From: Bacillota bacterium
GTDB taxonomy: Bacteria; Bacillota; Clostridia; Lachnospirales; Lachnospiraceae
Reading direction: 5' to 3'
DNA: 11,776 nucleotides
NCBI GenBank assembly: GCA_022717655.1
Contig: JAIIAN010000088.1
Location: forward strand, 1 to 11,776
Shown here: piece by piece, positions 1 through 7,790 of the stretch
How positions within the stretch are numbered: position 1 is the stretch's first letter
How the letters are laid out: every line of letters starts with the position of its first letter
Made by a program: the position numbers and the translations under genes
Notes under the pieces: model-generated
Database searches by the model: none
What the model was told of the DNA's origin: nothing
The model's input: only the letters and a program-made list of their open reading frames with translations

Positions 1-84
1 GTATATCTGTATGCATTTGCCAGCCTTCCGATTATTCAGTTCCTTAAATGGGTACGTGTAAAATTAAGAAAAAATGGAGAATGA
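1..84 (+). CDS. C-terminal end of an unidentified, probably membrane protein (5' truncated)
   Basis: The frame starting at base 1 is open to TGA at 82-84 and reads 27 residues: a hydrophobic stretch (VYLYAFASLPIIQFLKW) followed by a basic tail (VRVKLRKNGE). That pattern is typical of a last transmembrane helix with a positively charged cytoplasmic end. The stop overlaps an ATG at 81 (ATGA) and lies 2 nt before the ATG at 87 used by the next gene, which suggests an operon with translational coupling. The family cannot be identified from so short a piece. A chance open frame is possible, but the composition and the junction favour a real gene end. Confidence 0.5.
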   Translation, partial: VYLYAFASLPIIQFLKWVRVKLRKNGE

Positions 85-86
85 TA

Positions 87-1316
87 ATGGATTTAAATAA
101 AATGAATATTAAAAAAATCCGGGAATTGATTGCATTTACTGCGCTTCTTGTTGTTGCGCTATGGAAGTTCGATGTAGTAATCCATGTAATAAAAGAGCTG
201 TGGGGAATTATATTCCCCTTTGCTCTTGGTGGAGCGATTGCATTTGTGATCAATGTACCAATGAGTTTTTTAGAACAGAAAATTTTTGGAAAGGCAGAAG
301 CGGGAAAACAGGCAGGGGGAAAGCTTGCAAGACCAGTCAGTCTGTTGCTTACCATTATATTAGTGCTTAGTGTGATCCTGTTAGTGCTGTTTGGTGTAAT
401 TCCACAACTTACGCGAACAATGGGAAACTTAATGACAAGTATTACTGATTTTATTCCTCAGATGCAAGAGTGGATTCGAAAATTTTCCAATGATAATCAG
501 GAAATTATGAGCCTGGTAAATCAGGTGCAATTTGATTCTGATAAAGCAATTAAGTGGGGAATCAGCGTTCTTGGAAACGGAGCAGGCAATATGATGAATA
601 CGACAATGTCAGCAGTAGGCTCCCTTGTTAGTGGATTGGCAACTTTCTTTATTGCCTTTTCTTTTGCCTGTTATATTCTTTTTCAAAAAGAAAAATTACA
701 TGTACAGATAAGAAAGATTTTTTTTGCTTTTATTCCGAAACAAAAAGCGACGATGTTTCTTGATGTTTGTTCCCTGACTTATCGCACATTTGCCAACTTC
801 CTTACCGGACAGTGTGTGGAGGCTGTGATTCTCGGAAGTATGTTTGTCGTTGCATTAAGTATTTTGAAAATGCCATATGCACTTTTAATTGGAGTCTTAA
901 TTGCATTTACTGCATTAATCCCTGTTTTTGGGGCATTTATCGGGTGCGTGATGGGATGTTTTTTGATTTTTATGGTGAGTCCCAAACAGGCAATTTTGTT
1001 TATTGTTGTATTTTTTATTTTACAGCAAATCGAAGGGAATCTGATTTATCCACATGTTGTGGGTGGGTCTGTAGGACTTCCATCGATATGGGTGCTTGCG
1101 GCAGTTACAATTGGTGGAAATCTTATGGGAATTGTAGGAATGCTTGTTTTTATTCCTTTGGTATCGGTATTGTATACAATTTTCTGCGAATTTGTATACT
1201 CGAGATTGAAAAAGCAACATATAAAATCGGTAACAAAGACAAAAGTAGAGGAATATACCGCAGAAGAAATTGCAAAGATGGAAGGAACCTGTAAAAAACA
1301 AGATGATAAAGAGTAA
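87..1316 (+). CDS. AI-2E family transporter (UPF0118-type permease)
   Basis: This is a 409-residue polytopic membrane protein of the AI-2E transporter family, whose members export small molecules or exchange ions; the substrate here is unknown. Two hydrophobic helix pairs lie near residues 14-34 and 38-60, another segment at 84-105, then a long soluble insertion (about 106-175) that is a family hallmark, and a C-terminal membrane core from about 178 to 370. Visible signatures are FLTGQCVEA (238-246), LIPVFGAFIG (277-286) and QQIEGNLIYPHVVGGSVGLP (313-332). The tail (371-409) is charged and cytoplasmic. Upstream in-frame ATGs exist at 48 and 81. ATG 87 is preferred because GGAG at 76-79 sits 7 nt away, whereas 81 would leave a 1-nt spacer. 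It probably belongs to the transcript of the gene ending at 84 and is followed by an intrinsic terminator. Confidence 0.9.
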   Translation: MDLNKMNIKKIRELIAFTALLVVALWKFDVVIHVIKELWGIIFPFALGGAIAFVINVPMSFLEQKIFGKAEAGKQAGGKLARPVSLLLTIILVLSVILLVLFGVIPQLTRTMGNLMTSITDFIPQMQEWIRKFSNDNQEIMSLVNQVQFDSDKAIKWGISVLGNGAGNMMNTTMSAVGSLVSGLATFFIAFSFACYILFQKEKLHVQIRKIFFAFIPKQKATMFLDVCSLTYRTFANFLTGQCVEAVILGSMFVVALSILKMPYALLIGVLIAFTALIPVFGAFIGCVMGCFLIFMVSPKQAILFIVVFFILQQIEGNLIYPHVVGGSVGLPSIWVLAAVTIGGNLMGIVGMLVFIPLVSVLYTIFCEFVYSRLKKQHIKSVTKTKVEEYTAEEIAKMEGTCKKQDDKE

Positions 1317-1355
1317 AATGAAGGGATTCAATTCATTGGTTGTTGCAGTGCTTTT

Positions 1356-1409
1356 AAAAACAGTTTGCTTTAAATAGGAGTGTTTTCTGTTAAGGCAAAC
1401 TGTTTTTTT
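1356..1409 (+). terminator. Rho-independent terminator of the AI-2E transporter gene
   Basis: The arm at 1356-1373 (core CAGTTTGC) pairs with 1390-1407 (core GCAAACTG) through about 18 positions with one G-T wobble. The loop is about 16 nt and a run of seven T follows (1403-1409). A matching run of A precedes the stem, so some activity on the other strand is possible. Confidence 0.85.
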
Positions 1410-1453
1410 GTAAAAATCCGTTGTGACAGTCAAAGAATGAATAAAACAATGAA

Positions 1454-1482
1454 TTGACAAAGCAGTCGAGCTGTGGTATGGT
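1454..1482 (+). promoter_or_regulatory. Sigma-A type promoter for the 133-aa gene
   Basis: TTGACA at 1454-1459 is a perfect -35 element. After 17 nt comes TATGGT at 1477-1482, with TG one base upstream (extended -10, TGGTATGGT). Transcription should start near 1489, giving a leader of about 50 nt before the ATG at 1542. Confidence 0.65.
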
Positions 1483-1541
1483 ATTCCTATAAAGTATGAA
1501 AGAACGGTTCGAAAGATGAAATACGAAAGGAAACGAAAATC

Positions 1542-1943
1542 ATGCAAAGTTTACTCGACGAATTAAAAGAAATGCAGGCAAAACTCTCTGCAATGATTGC
1601 GCGGCTTGAAGCGGAACATAACACAGTAACGGCGACACTTGCAGAGATAAGAAGAGTGGCAGTGCTTGAAGAGATTTACAGAGCCGGAGGAACGGTAACC
1701 GCAAAGGAAGTCTCTTGTTTTGCAGAAAAGTATGGAAAGACGCCTAGTTCAACCGCAGGGTATTATTCGGGGAATAAACCGTCACTAACAGCATCGGAAG
1801 ATCGCTTAGCTCGAGTGCTTACGGAAACAGGACGGAGGATTGTCTTAGAAAAACGGGAAGAGTGGGGCGAGGATTGGCTGGAGAGGGTGCCGATGGAGAT
1901 TGTTTCAAATGAGTATGCCAGAGATACGGAAGTAGTGTTTTGA
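1542..1943 (+). CDS. Hypothetical protein with N-terminal coiled coil and winged-helix-like region
   Basis: This 133-residue soluble protein was not recognised as a named family. Residues 1-40 form a heptad-like amphipathic helix (LLDELKEMQAKLSAMIARLE), probably a coiled coil for self-association. Residues 41-103 look like a small winged helix: a helix (VAVLEEIYRAGG), a TVTAKEV turn, a second helix, a loop with GYYSGNKPSL, then LTETGRRIVLEK, which resembles the wing of MarR-like folds. Residues 104-133 are acidic with several Trp and Glu. DNA binding is inference only. AAAGG at 1526-1530 is the likely ribosome site. The gene has its own promoter, is preceded by a terminator, and appears monocistronic. 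No signal peptide or membrane segment is seen. Confidence 0.75.
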   Translation: MQSLLDELKEMQAKLSAMIARLEAEHNTVTATLAEIRRVAVLEEIYRAGGTVTAKEVSCFAEKYGKTPSSTAGYYSGNKPSLTASEDRLARVLTETGRRIVLEKREEWGEDWLERVPMEIVSNEYARDTEVVF

Positions 1944-2059
1944 TTGTGGTCAAATAATTAAAAGTTAGAAAGAGGAATAACAAACAATGGAATATAAAAT
2001 CGCATTGCTTTTAATTAATATATAATATAAAATTCATGAACAAAAAGGAGTAAAAAATA

Positions 2060-3010
2060 TTGATCAATCAAGCGGCAAAGAAAATTTTAAAAGCACTTTC
2101 TTTTGATGGTGTAGAAGTAGAAATGTTTCGTCATATGGCGGATTTAAAGCGATTGGATCCTATGAAAATCTTTTATAAAAAAGTAGATGAAAAAATATAT
2201 AACGGGAGTCATGCAGTACCGGTTCGCATTTTTTTCCCAAATGAAAAAAGCTTTCGGGAGAGTGAAGAAAAAAAAGCGGATGGCCAAGAACGAAAGCTGC
2301 TTTTGTTTATACATGGCGGTGGCTGGGTGACAGAGAGTATTGACAATTATGAAAGAATCTGTGCGCGACTTGCAGACGCAACCGGACAGTATGTCGTTTC
2401 GGTGGAATATAGATTGGCACCGGAAGATAAGTTTCCAGCAGGGCTGGAGGATTGCTATGCAGTTGCAAAGGCGTTATATTCCGGTCAGTTTGTATTAAAT
2501 GTAGAGCCGGAAAACATTACACTGATTGGAGACAGCGCAGGCGGAAACCTTTGCGCTGCATTATCTTTGATGGCAAGAGACCGAAAAGAATTTATGCCGA
2601 GCAGACAAATTTTAATTTATCCTGCTACGTATAACGATTATACCGAAAAGTCGCCATTTGCCTCTGTAAAAGAAAATGGAACGGATTATCTTTTGACAGC
2701 AGGAAAAATGCAGGATTATATTGACCTCTATGCGAGAAATGAGGAAGATAAAAAGAACCCATATTTTGCACCATATCTGGCAAAAGATTTAAGTAATCAG
2801 CCGGATACATTGATTCTTACCTCAGAATTTGATCCACTTCGGGATGAGGGAGAAGCATATGGAGAACGCTTAAAGGAAGCAGGCAACCGGGTACAGATTC
2901 ATCGCATTAAAGATGCCCTTCACGGCTATTTCGCATTGGGAATCAAGCAGCTACATGTGCAGGAAAGTTTCACCTACATTAATGAATTTTTGAAAGGGGA
3001 AGTATCGTGA
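2060..3010 (+). CDS. Alpha/beta hydrolase of the hormone-sensitive lipase (esterase/lipase) type
   Basis: This 316-residue cytoplasmic serine hydrolase has the full HSL-family signature set: oxyanion-hole HGGGW at 85-89, YRLAPE at 117-122, nucleophile elbow GDSAGG at 157-162 (Ser159), Asp258 in SEFDPLRDE, and His288 in DALHGY. It should hydrolyse short-to-medium acyl esters; the natural substrate is unknown. The start is TTG at 2060, chosen because a strong AAGGAG (2045-2050) sits 9 nt upstream and no ATG is in place. Its stop overlaps the start of the next gene by 4 nt (GTGA), so the two are translationally coupled. The residue 61-79 loop is rich in Lys and Glu. The hydrolase assignment is firm; its role with the acyltransferase-like neighbour is inferred. 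Confidence 0.92.
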   Translation: MINQAAKKILKALSFDGVEVEMFRHMADLKRLDPMKIFYKKVDEKIYNGSHAVPVRIFFPNEKSFRESEEKKADGQERKLLLFIHGGGWVTESIDNYERICARLADATGQYVVSVEYRLAPEDKFPAGLEDCYAVAKALYSGQFVLNVEPENITLIGDSAGGNLCAALSLMARDRKEFMPSRQILIYPATYNDYTEKSPFASVKENGTDYLLTAGKMQDYIDLYARNEEDKKNPYFAPYLAKDLSNQPDTLILTSEFDPLRDEGEAYGERLKEAGNRVQIHRIKDALHGYFALGIKQLHVQESFTYINEFLKGEVS

Positions 3011-4824
3011 AGCAAAAAAAAGCACATTGGAGAAAACTGGATAATGCAGCAAAATTATATTCTGCGGCCAGTAATAAAAAAGATACAAGAGTCTTTCGAT
3101 TTTATTGTGAATTAAAAGAGCAAGTGCAGTCTGAGCTTCTGCAAGAAGCGCTGGATCAGACACTGGAAACCTTTCCGACTTTTCTTATGGTACTTCGAAA
3201 GGGTCTGTTTTGGCACTATCTTGAGCCTTGTAATTTACGTCCGGTTGTAAAAGAAGAGTATAAAGAGCCTTGCAGCAGGCTTTATATCCGAGACAAAAAG
3301 ACCCTGCTGTTTGAAGTGACCTATTATCAAAAACGCATTAATTTTGAAGTGTTTCATGTACTGACCGATGGCACCGGAGCAACTGAATTTTTAAAAGAAT
3401 TGGTGAAAAACTATCTGTATCTTGCGCATAAAGAAGAGGGACTGGAGCAGGTTTCCCTGCAGCCCGAAGATATGACAGTGCAGGATCAGGAAGATGATAG
3501 TTTCCTGAAATATTATTCAAAAGACCAGAAACGGCCGAAGAAAAGGAAGCTGCATGCATTTCAGATACGTAGAAAAAAGAAAAATGGAAACCGTCTGCAT
3601 GTCCATGAATCCATTGTTTCGGTACAGGCAATCTTAAAAAGAAGCAGGGAGCTTGGCGTTTCTATGACCATCTTTTTGACGGCAATCTATATGATGGCTA
3701 TTCACGAAGAGATGTCGAAGATGCAGAAAAAACGTTCTGTGATATTAATGGTGCCGGTAAATTTAAGAAAATTTTTCCCATCGACGTCGATGTTAAATTT
3801 CTTTAACTGGATTGAACCGGGATATGATTTTGCAACACAAGATGAAAATTTTGAAGCGGTATTGAACCATACGAAAGCATTTTTTGAAGCAGAGTTGACA
3901 AAAGAGAAAATGTCGGCACATATCAGTGAGCTGCTTGCGTTGGAGTTACATCCGATTTTGCGGCTTGCACCTCTGGAACTAAAGAATCTCTGCATTCAGG
4001 CAGGAGCAAAATTTTCAGAAAAAAATGTAACCGCAATTTTTTCAAATATGAGTGCAGTTAAAATGCCCGAAAACTATGTGCCTTATATTGAGCGATTTGG
4101 CGTGTATACAAACACTCCGAAAATGGAATTATGTCTGTGTTCATTTCAAGATAAATTGTCTTTTGCATTTACTTCCAGATATGATACCGAAAATATTGAA
4201 CGCAATTTTTATCGTCTATTAAAAGAGCAGGGAATTTCAGCCCAAAAAGTAGAGCCGGTCTTTCCGAAGCCAACGATGCCAAGTGAGCAGGAGATGAAAG
4301 TCTATAAAATTTATAGTTTTTTATGTATTGCATTAGTGGCATTGATGTTGGTGACCGACTTAAATTTCCATCCGAAGATTCGTTGGACATTGTTTACCGC
4401 CGGAGGCGTTGCAACAATGTGGATTGCCTCGTCAATTGGCTTCTTTAAACGCTACAACTTATTAAAAAATTTGATGTGGCAGCTGTTAATCGGAACCATC
4501 ATTAGTTTTATCTGGGATGCGTTAACCGGATGGCATAGCTGGTCGGTCGATTTTGTGCTGCCGATGATGAGTGTAGGAATTTTGCTTGCAATGTGTGTAA
4601 TTGCAAAAGTGCAGAAAAGCCCGGTAAGAGAGTATCTGATCTATGAAATTATGGCTGCCGGATACGGGCTGATTCTTCCGGGTATTCTGCTTTTATGCAA
4701 AGTGGTGAAGCGTCCAACTGTGAGTATGTTTGGTGCATTGGCGTGCTTTTTATTTTTAGTAGGCGTGCTGTTGTTTAAAGGCAGAGAGTTTAAAGAAGAG
4801 ATGCAAAAAAATTTGCATGTTTAA
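3007..4824 (+). CDS. Condensation/acyltransferase-like protein fused to a DUF6320-like membrane domain
   Basis: This 605-residue protein has two parts. Residues 1-425 resemble the CoA-dependent acyltransferase/condensation superfamily (alcohol acetyltransferase or dimycocerosyl-transferase-like): the catalytic HxxxDG motif is HVLTDG at 117-122, and VPVNLRKFFP (249-258) is the usual mid-domain motif. Residues about 433-590 hold roughly six transmembrane helices and match what is annotated as DUF6320 in clostridia. A basic linker (175-195, many Lys and Arg) sits between subdomains. It probably transfers an acyl group at the inner membrane face, but acceptor and donor are unknown. The GTG start overlaps the hydrolase stop (GTGA), with AAAGGGGA just upstream. 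The 3' end overlaps the convergent kinase gene by 4 nt. Domain naming is from memory; the HxxxDG motif and helices are seen. Confidence 0.82.
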   Translation: MKQKKAHWRKLDNAAKLYSAASNKKDTRVFRFYCELKEQVQSELLQEALDQTLETFPTFLMVLRKGLFWHYLEPCNLRPVVKEEYKEPCSRLYIRDKKTLLFEVTYYQKRINFEVFHVLTDGTGATEFLKELVKNYLYLAHKEEGLEQVSLQPEDMTVQDQEDDSFLKYYSKDQKRPKKRKLHAFQIRRKKKNGNRLHVHESIVSVQAILKRSRELGVSMTIFLTAIYMMAIHEEMSKMQKKRSVILMVPVNLRKFFPSTSMLNFFNWIEPGYDFATQDENFEAVLNHTKAFFEAELTKEKMSAHISELLALELHPILRLAPLELKNLCIQAGAKFSEKNVTAIFSNMSAVKMPENYVPYIERFGVYTNTPKMELCLCSFQDKLSFAFTSRYDTENIERNFYRLLKEQGISAQKVEPVFPKPTMPSEQEMKVYKIYSFLCIALVALMLVTDLNFHPKIRWTLFTAGGVATMWIASSIGFFKRYNLLKNLMWQLLIGTIISFIWDALTGWHSWSVDFVLPMMSVGILLAMCVIAKVQKSPVREYLIYEIMAAGYGLILPGILLLCKVVKRPTVSMFGALACFLFLVGVLLFKGREFKEEMQKNLHV

Positions 4825-5966
4825 AAAACAATTTCAAAAATTGTACCGCCCGCAGGATTGTCCTTGACGGTAATATTGCCATTATGGACTCTTACAATTT
4901 CATACACAAGTGCAAGGCCAAGCCCGACTCCGCCAAGCGCACGGCTTCGGGATTTATCAATGCGAAAGAATGGTTCAAAGATTCTGTTTTTGAGCGCTTC
5001 AGGAATCCCATTTCCGGTATCTGCAACCGAGAAAATGATGTTTTGGTCTTTTTTTGCTACGGTTACGGTAACTTTACCATCCGAGTGATTATATTTTATC
5101 GCATTTTCTACAAGATTATAAACAAGTCGGTAGATTAAGATGTCGCTGCCTGTCATAGTAAGGGCTTCACAATTTCCGGTAAGGGTGATGTCTTTTTTCT
5201 GGGCAAGCGGCTCTAAATCTGCGAGGACTTCTTCGACGAGTGCATCGAGTGCAATTTCTTCGTCGCATGCCACGGTCTGCATCTCACTCATATCCAGAAG
5301 GGTTTTTACCATTTTGCTGAGTCGTTCGTTTTGTTCGGTCACCATTTTGAGCGTTTTTTGAGAACACTCATCATTATCCGGATGTTCGGTAGCGTTATAC
5401 AAATCAAGCTGTACCTGCATGACAGCCAGAGGCGTACGAAGCTCATGTGCGGCATTTGCGGTAAATTGGCGTTGGGTTTCAAAGGACTCGGAGAGTCGTT
5501 CAAGCATCTTATTATAGGAAATACTCAGTTGGTTGAGCTCTTTGACTTTGTTTTCCTCAATTCGTGAAGCTGCCAGGTTTTGTGCCTGCACTTTTTCGAT
5601 TTTATCCGAAAATTCACTGAGGGGCTTTAGTGCATGTCCGCTTATAAAAAAGGTAATAACACCGCCCAAAAGTGCCATCAGTGCGGAGAGAATCAGACTT
5701 GTTTTCCTATAATCTGCTTTGTTATTGTAAACTTGAATGGAAAAATCATTTGCAAAATCTTGCCATTTTTCATCCGGGATGCTGATATAGATTTCCTCCG
5801 AGCCGTCTTTGCTGCCATCTTCATTTTGAGCATCTACCGTATCTTGCAGGGAATCAATGTAGTAAACTCCGCTTTTATAGATAAATAACGTAAGGCATCC
5901 GCAGATTAATGCAATGAATAATGTTGTAATGATTGTAAGTCGCCACTGGATTGATAATTTTTTCAT
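4821..5966 (-). CDS. Sensor histidine kinase (two-component system)
   Basis: This is a 381-residue membrane sensor kinase. TM1 spans about 8-30 (containing a CGC at 22-24), a short extracytoplasmic domain about 31-88, TM2 about 90-110, a HAMP-like linker 111-163, then the HisKA domain with AHELRTPL (phospho-acceptor His174). The HATPase domain shows the N box (YNLVENAIKYN, 283-293), G1 DTGNGIP (316-322), FEPFFRID and G2 GGVGLGLAL (345-353). All catalytic motifs are intact. It begins 10 nt after the thioredoxin lipoprotein stop with no clear Shine-Dalgarno sequence, so translation is probably coupled. The likely partner is the divergent response regulator at 8033-8713, separated from it by the redox genes. 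The sensory domain is small and the signal unknown; a thiol or redox cue is inferred from the operon only. Confidence 0.93.
   Translation of the reverse strand: MKKLSIQWRLTIITTLFIALICGCLTLFIYKSGVYYIDSLQDTVDAQNEDGSKDGSEEIYISIPDEKWQDFANDFSIQVYNNKADYRKTSLILSALMALLGGVITFFISGHALKPLSEFSDKIEKVQAQNLAASRIEENKVKELNQLSISYNKMLERLSESFETQRQFTANAAHELRTPLAVMQVQLDLYNATEHPDNDECSQKTLKMVTEQNERLSKMVKTLLDMSEMQTVACDEEIALDALVEEVLADLEPLAQKKDITLTGNCEALTMTGSDILIYRLVYNLVENAIKYNHSDGKVTVTVAKKDQNIIFSVADTGNGIPEALKNRIFEPFFRIDKSRSRALGGVGLGLALVYEIVRVHNGNITVKDNPAGGTIFEIVF
4823..4844 (-). terminator. Weak hairpin plus T-run at the end of the kinase operon
   Basis: Read on the minus strand, ACAATTT (4844-4838), a 3-nt loop and AAATTGT (4834-4828) are followed by five T. 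The stem has a single GC pair and lies inside the last codons of the kinase, so it would be an inefficient terminator. No better candidate separates the two convergent genes. Confidence 0.3.
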
Positions 5967-5976
5967 GATTTTTTAC

Positions 5977-6888
5977 TTACTTATTTGCACTGTCTGCATC
6001 AATCACGGATTGAATCTGGCTCATAAGCGTATCATAATTATCCGGATCATCGATTCCGCCAAGCATTGGATCGCCTACAATCTTTCCGTTTCGATCCACA
6101 AGAATCGTGGTAGGAAATGCCATAATCTCGGAAGCGTATTTTCCTGCATTGGAATCATATGCAATAGAAAGGTTACGATAAGTTGCGCCCTGGCTTTCCA
6201 GCACTTTTTTTGCTTCTTCAATTGCAGATTCATTTGAATCGAAAGTTTCAGTGTTGATTCCTACGACTTCTCCGCCCATGGATTTGATTGCTTCGTTCAT
6301 TTCATTAAGTTTGGATAATTCTGCAACACAAGGTTTACAGCCTGTAAACCAGAAATTTAAAACGGTTACGGCATTGTTGGAAAACAGAGTTCCATCCACT
6401 TTATTTCCATCGAAATCTGTTCCGGAAAGATCTTTAAATGGAGTATCCTCATCCGCAGCATCTTCTGTATCCGCAGAGCCGGTTGTTGCCAGTTCCTCTT
6501 CCAGCTTGGAAATCTGTTCTTCAATTCCACGAATGGTTTCAATATCGCTCTCTAATGTCTTGAGTTCATCCTCTGTAAAAGAAGATTTGTTTTCTTCAAC
6601 GGTTGCGGTAAGGAAATCTGCATAGGCACTATCGGAATCTGCATTTGTCTTGCTCATCATGCCAAATACCTTATCCCATACTTCGCTATGATCCGCAAAA
6701 ATCTGATTTTCCTGCTGATAGAGATCATCTAATTTTTTAGTGGAAGCATCCGTTGACTCTTTTGTATCGGAGGTAGTACTTTCGTTTTTCTTAGGATTCT
6801 TTTCAGTAGTGTCTTTTCCGCTGCATGCAGTCAGTGATAAGGCTGCGCAAAGTGTGAGAATGGTAATAATATTTTTTCTTGTTTTCAT
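5977..6888 (-). CDS. TlpA-like thioredoxin-fold lipoprotein
   Basis: This 303-residue extracytoplasmic lipoprotein has a signal peptide (residues 1-21) ending in lipobox LTAC with Cys22 as the lipidated residue. Residues 23-52 are a Ser/Thr/Lys-rich tether. Residues 53-137 are strongly helical and charged and do not belong to the usual TlpA fold. Residues about 148-300 form a TlpA/AhpC-TSA-type thioredoxin domain with FWFTGCKPC (active site Cys184, Cys187) and the cis-proline loop AFPT (Pro259). It should reduce disulfides or methionine sulfoxide reductases outside the membrane. The frame extends upstream to 6999, but ATG 6888 is chosen because GGAGA lies just upstream and the signal peptide starts there. 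It sits between the polyferredoxin and the kinase in one operon. Confidence 0.9.
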   Translation of the reverse strand: MKTRKNIITILTLCAALSLTACSGKDTTEKNPKKNESTTSDTKESTDASTKKLDDLYQQENQIFADHSEVWDKVFGMMSKTNADSDSAYADFLTATVEENKSSFTEDELKTLESDIETIRGIEEQISKLEEELATTGSADTEDAADEDTPFKDLSGTDFDGNKVDGTLFSNNAVTVLNFWFTGCKPCVAELSKLNEMNEAIKSMGGEVVGINTETFDSNESAIEEAKKVLESQGATYRNLSIAYDSNAGKYASEIMAFPTTILVDRNGKIVGDPMLGGIDDPDNYDTLMSQIQSVIDADSANK

Positions 6889-6920
6889 GATTAAAATCTC
6901 CTTTACAGATAGATAGTTTA

Positions 6921-7790
6921 TTATTTTTGGGTTTTCATAAATTGAAAGCAAATGGCATCTTTGGGACATGCTTTCATGCAGGCGCCACATCTGATACATT
7001 CTGGATGATTTGGGCTTTTTAGCACATCCACATCCATTTTACATGCAGTAGTACATTTATGGCAACCAATACATTGATCCTCTTTTACTTTTATGCTAAG
7101 CAAGGATACCTTATTAAATAAAGAATAAATTGCACCCAGTGGGCAAATCCATTTACAAAATGGCCGATAAAATAAAATGCTTAAGACAACCACCGTAATT
7201 AAGATAATACTCTTAAATTGAAATAAGCTGCCAAGTGCCGAGCGAATTGCTGCATTTCCAATTGCTAATGGAATGGCACCTTCCAACACGCCTTGCGGAC
7301 AAAGATATTTACAAAAGAACGGATCGCCCATTCCTATGGAATTTGTCACAAGCATTGGAAGCAGGATGACAAACACGATTAAGATGAAATATTTCAGATA
7401 TCTTAATGGCTTAAGCTTTGCGGTAGAAAACTTTTTGCATGGAATTTTATGAAGTAAATCCTGAAACCACCCAAACGGGCACAAGAATCCACAGATAAAT
7501 CTTCCAAGCAGCACACCCAGCAAAATAAAAAATCCGGTGATGTAATAAGTAAATTTAAATTTTGAGGAACCAATCACTGCCTGTACGGCTCCGATTGGAC
7601 AGGCTCCGGTAGCTGCCGGACAGGAATAACAATTTAGTCCCGGTACACAGACATTTTTGGCAGCACCCTGATAAATTTTTCCCTTAAATAAATTAGGAAT
7701 ATGTATATTTGTAAGCAAGGTAGCGACCGCCTGAATCCAACCACGCAATCCTGCGATTTTCTTTGATTTGAGTTTTGTTTTCTTATCCAA
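6921..7790 (-). CDS. Membrane-bound 4Fe-4S polyferredoxin (NapH/YccM/NosR-like)
   Basis: This 289-residue integral membrane iron-sulfur protein has an N-terminal Cys-rich segment (Cys48, 54, 57, 64 in CVPGLNCYSC and GACPIG), transmembrane helices near 81-103, 130-150 and 192-210, and three CxxxCP motifs (Cys100/104, 160/164, 212/216) as in NapH, RdxA and NosR relatives. Two classical cytoplasmic 4Fe-4S sites follow: CIGCHKCTTAC (240-250) and CIRCGACMKACP (265-276). Family members pass electrons from cytoplasmic donors through the membrane. Translation starts at TTG 7790, with GGAG 10 nt upstream, and overlaps the 3' end of the small CxxC gene by 8 nt. A gap of 32 nt separates it from the thioredoxin lipoprotein. 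The electron donor and the exact acceptor are not shown; the neighbour TlpA is the obvious candidate. Confidence 0.9.
   Translation of the reverse strand: MDKKTKLKSKKIAGLRGWIQAVATLLTNIHIPNLFKGKIYQGAAKNVCVPGLNCYSCPAATGACPIGAVQAVIGSSKFKFTYYITGFFILLGVLLGRFICGFLCPFGWFQDLLHKIPCKKFSTAKLKPLRYLKYFILIVFVILLPMLVTNSIGMGDPFFCKYLCPQGVLEGAIPLAIGNAAIRSALGSLFQFKSIILITVVVLSILFYRPFCKWICPLGAIYSLFNKVSLLSIKVKEDQCIGCHKCTTACKMDVDVLKSPNHPECIRCGACMKACPKDAICFQFMKTQK

Noticed and set aside
48..86. Upstream extension of the AI-2E transporter to ATG 48
   Set aside because: There is no ribosome site before 48, it would overlap the open frame ending at 84, and GGAG is well placed for ATG 87.
767..1294. 175-codon plus-strand frame
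   Set aside because: It is the shifted frame of the transporter's membrane core; Cys/Trp-rich and without a ribosome site.
1020..1547. 175-codon minus-strand open frame
   Set aside because: It lies mostly antisense to the AI-2E transporter and its terminator, with no family pattern and low-complexity Phe/Ser-rich translation.
6251..6625. 124-codon plus-strand frame
   Set aside because: It is a Ser/Val-rich shadow antisense to the thioredoxin lipoprotein with no start signal.
6889..6999. Upstream extension of the thioredoxin lipoprotein
   Set aside because: The extension overlaps the polyferredoxin gene and would bury the lipoprotein signal peptide; GGAGA before ATG 6888 decides the start.
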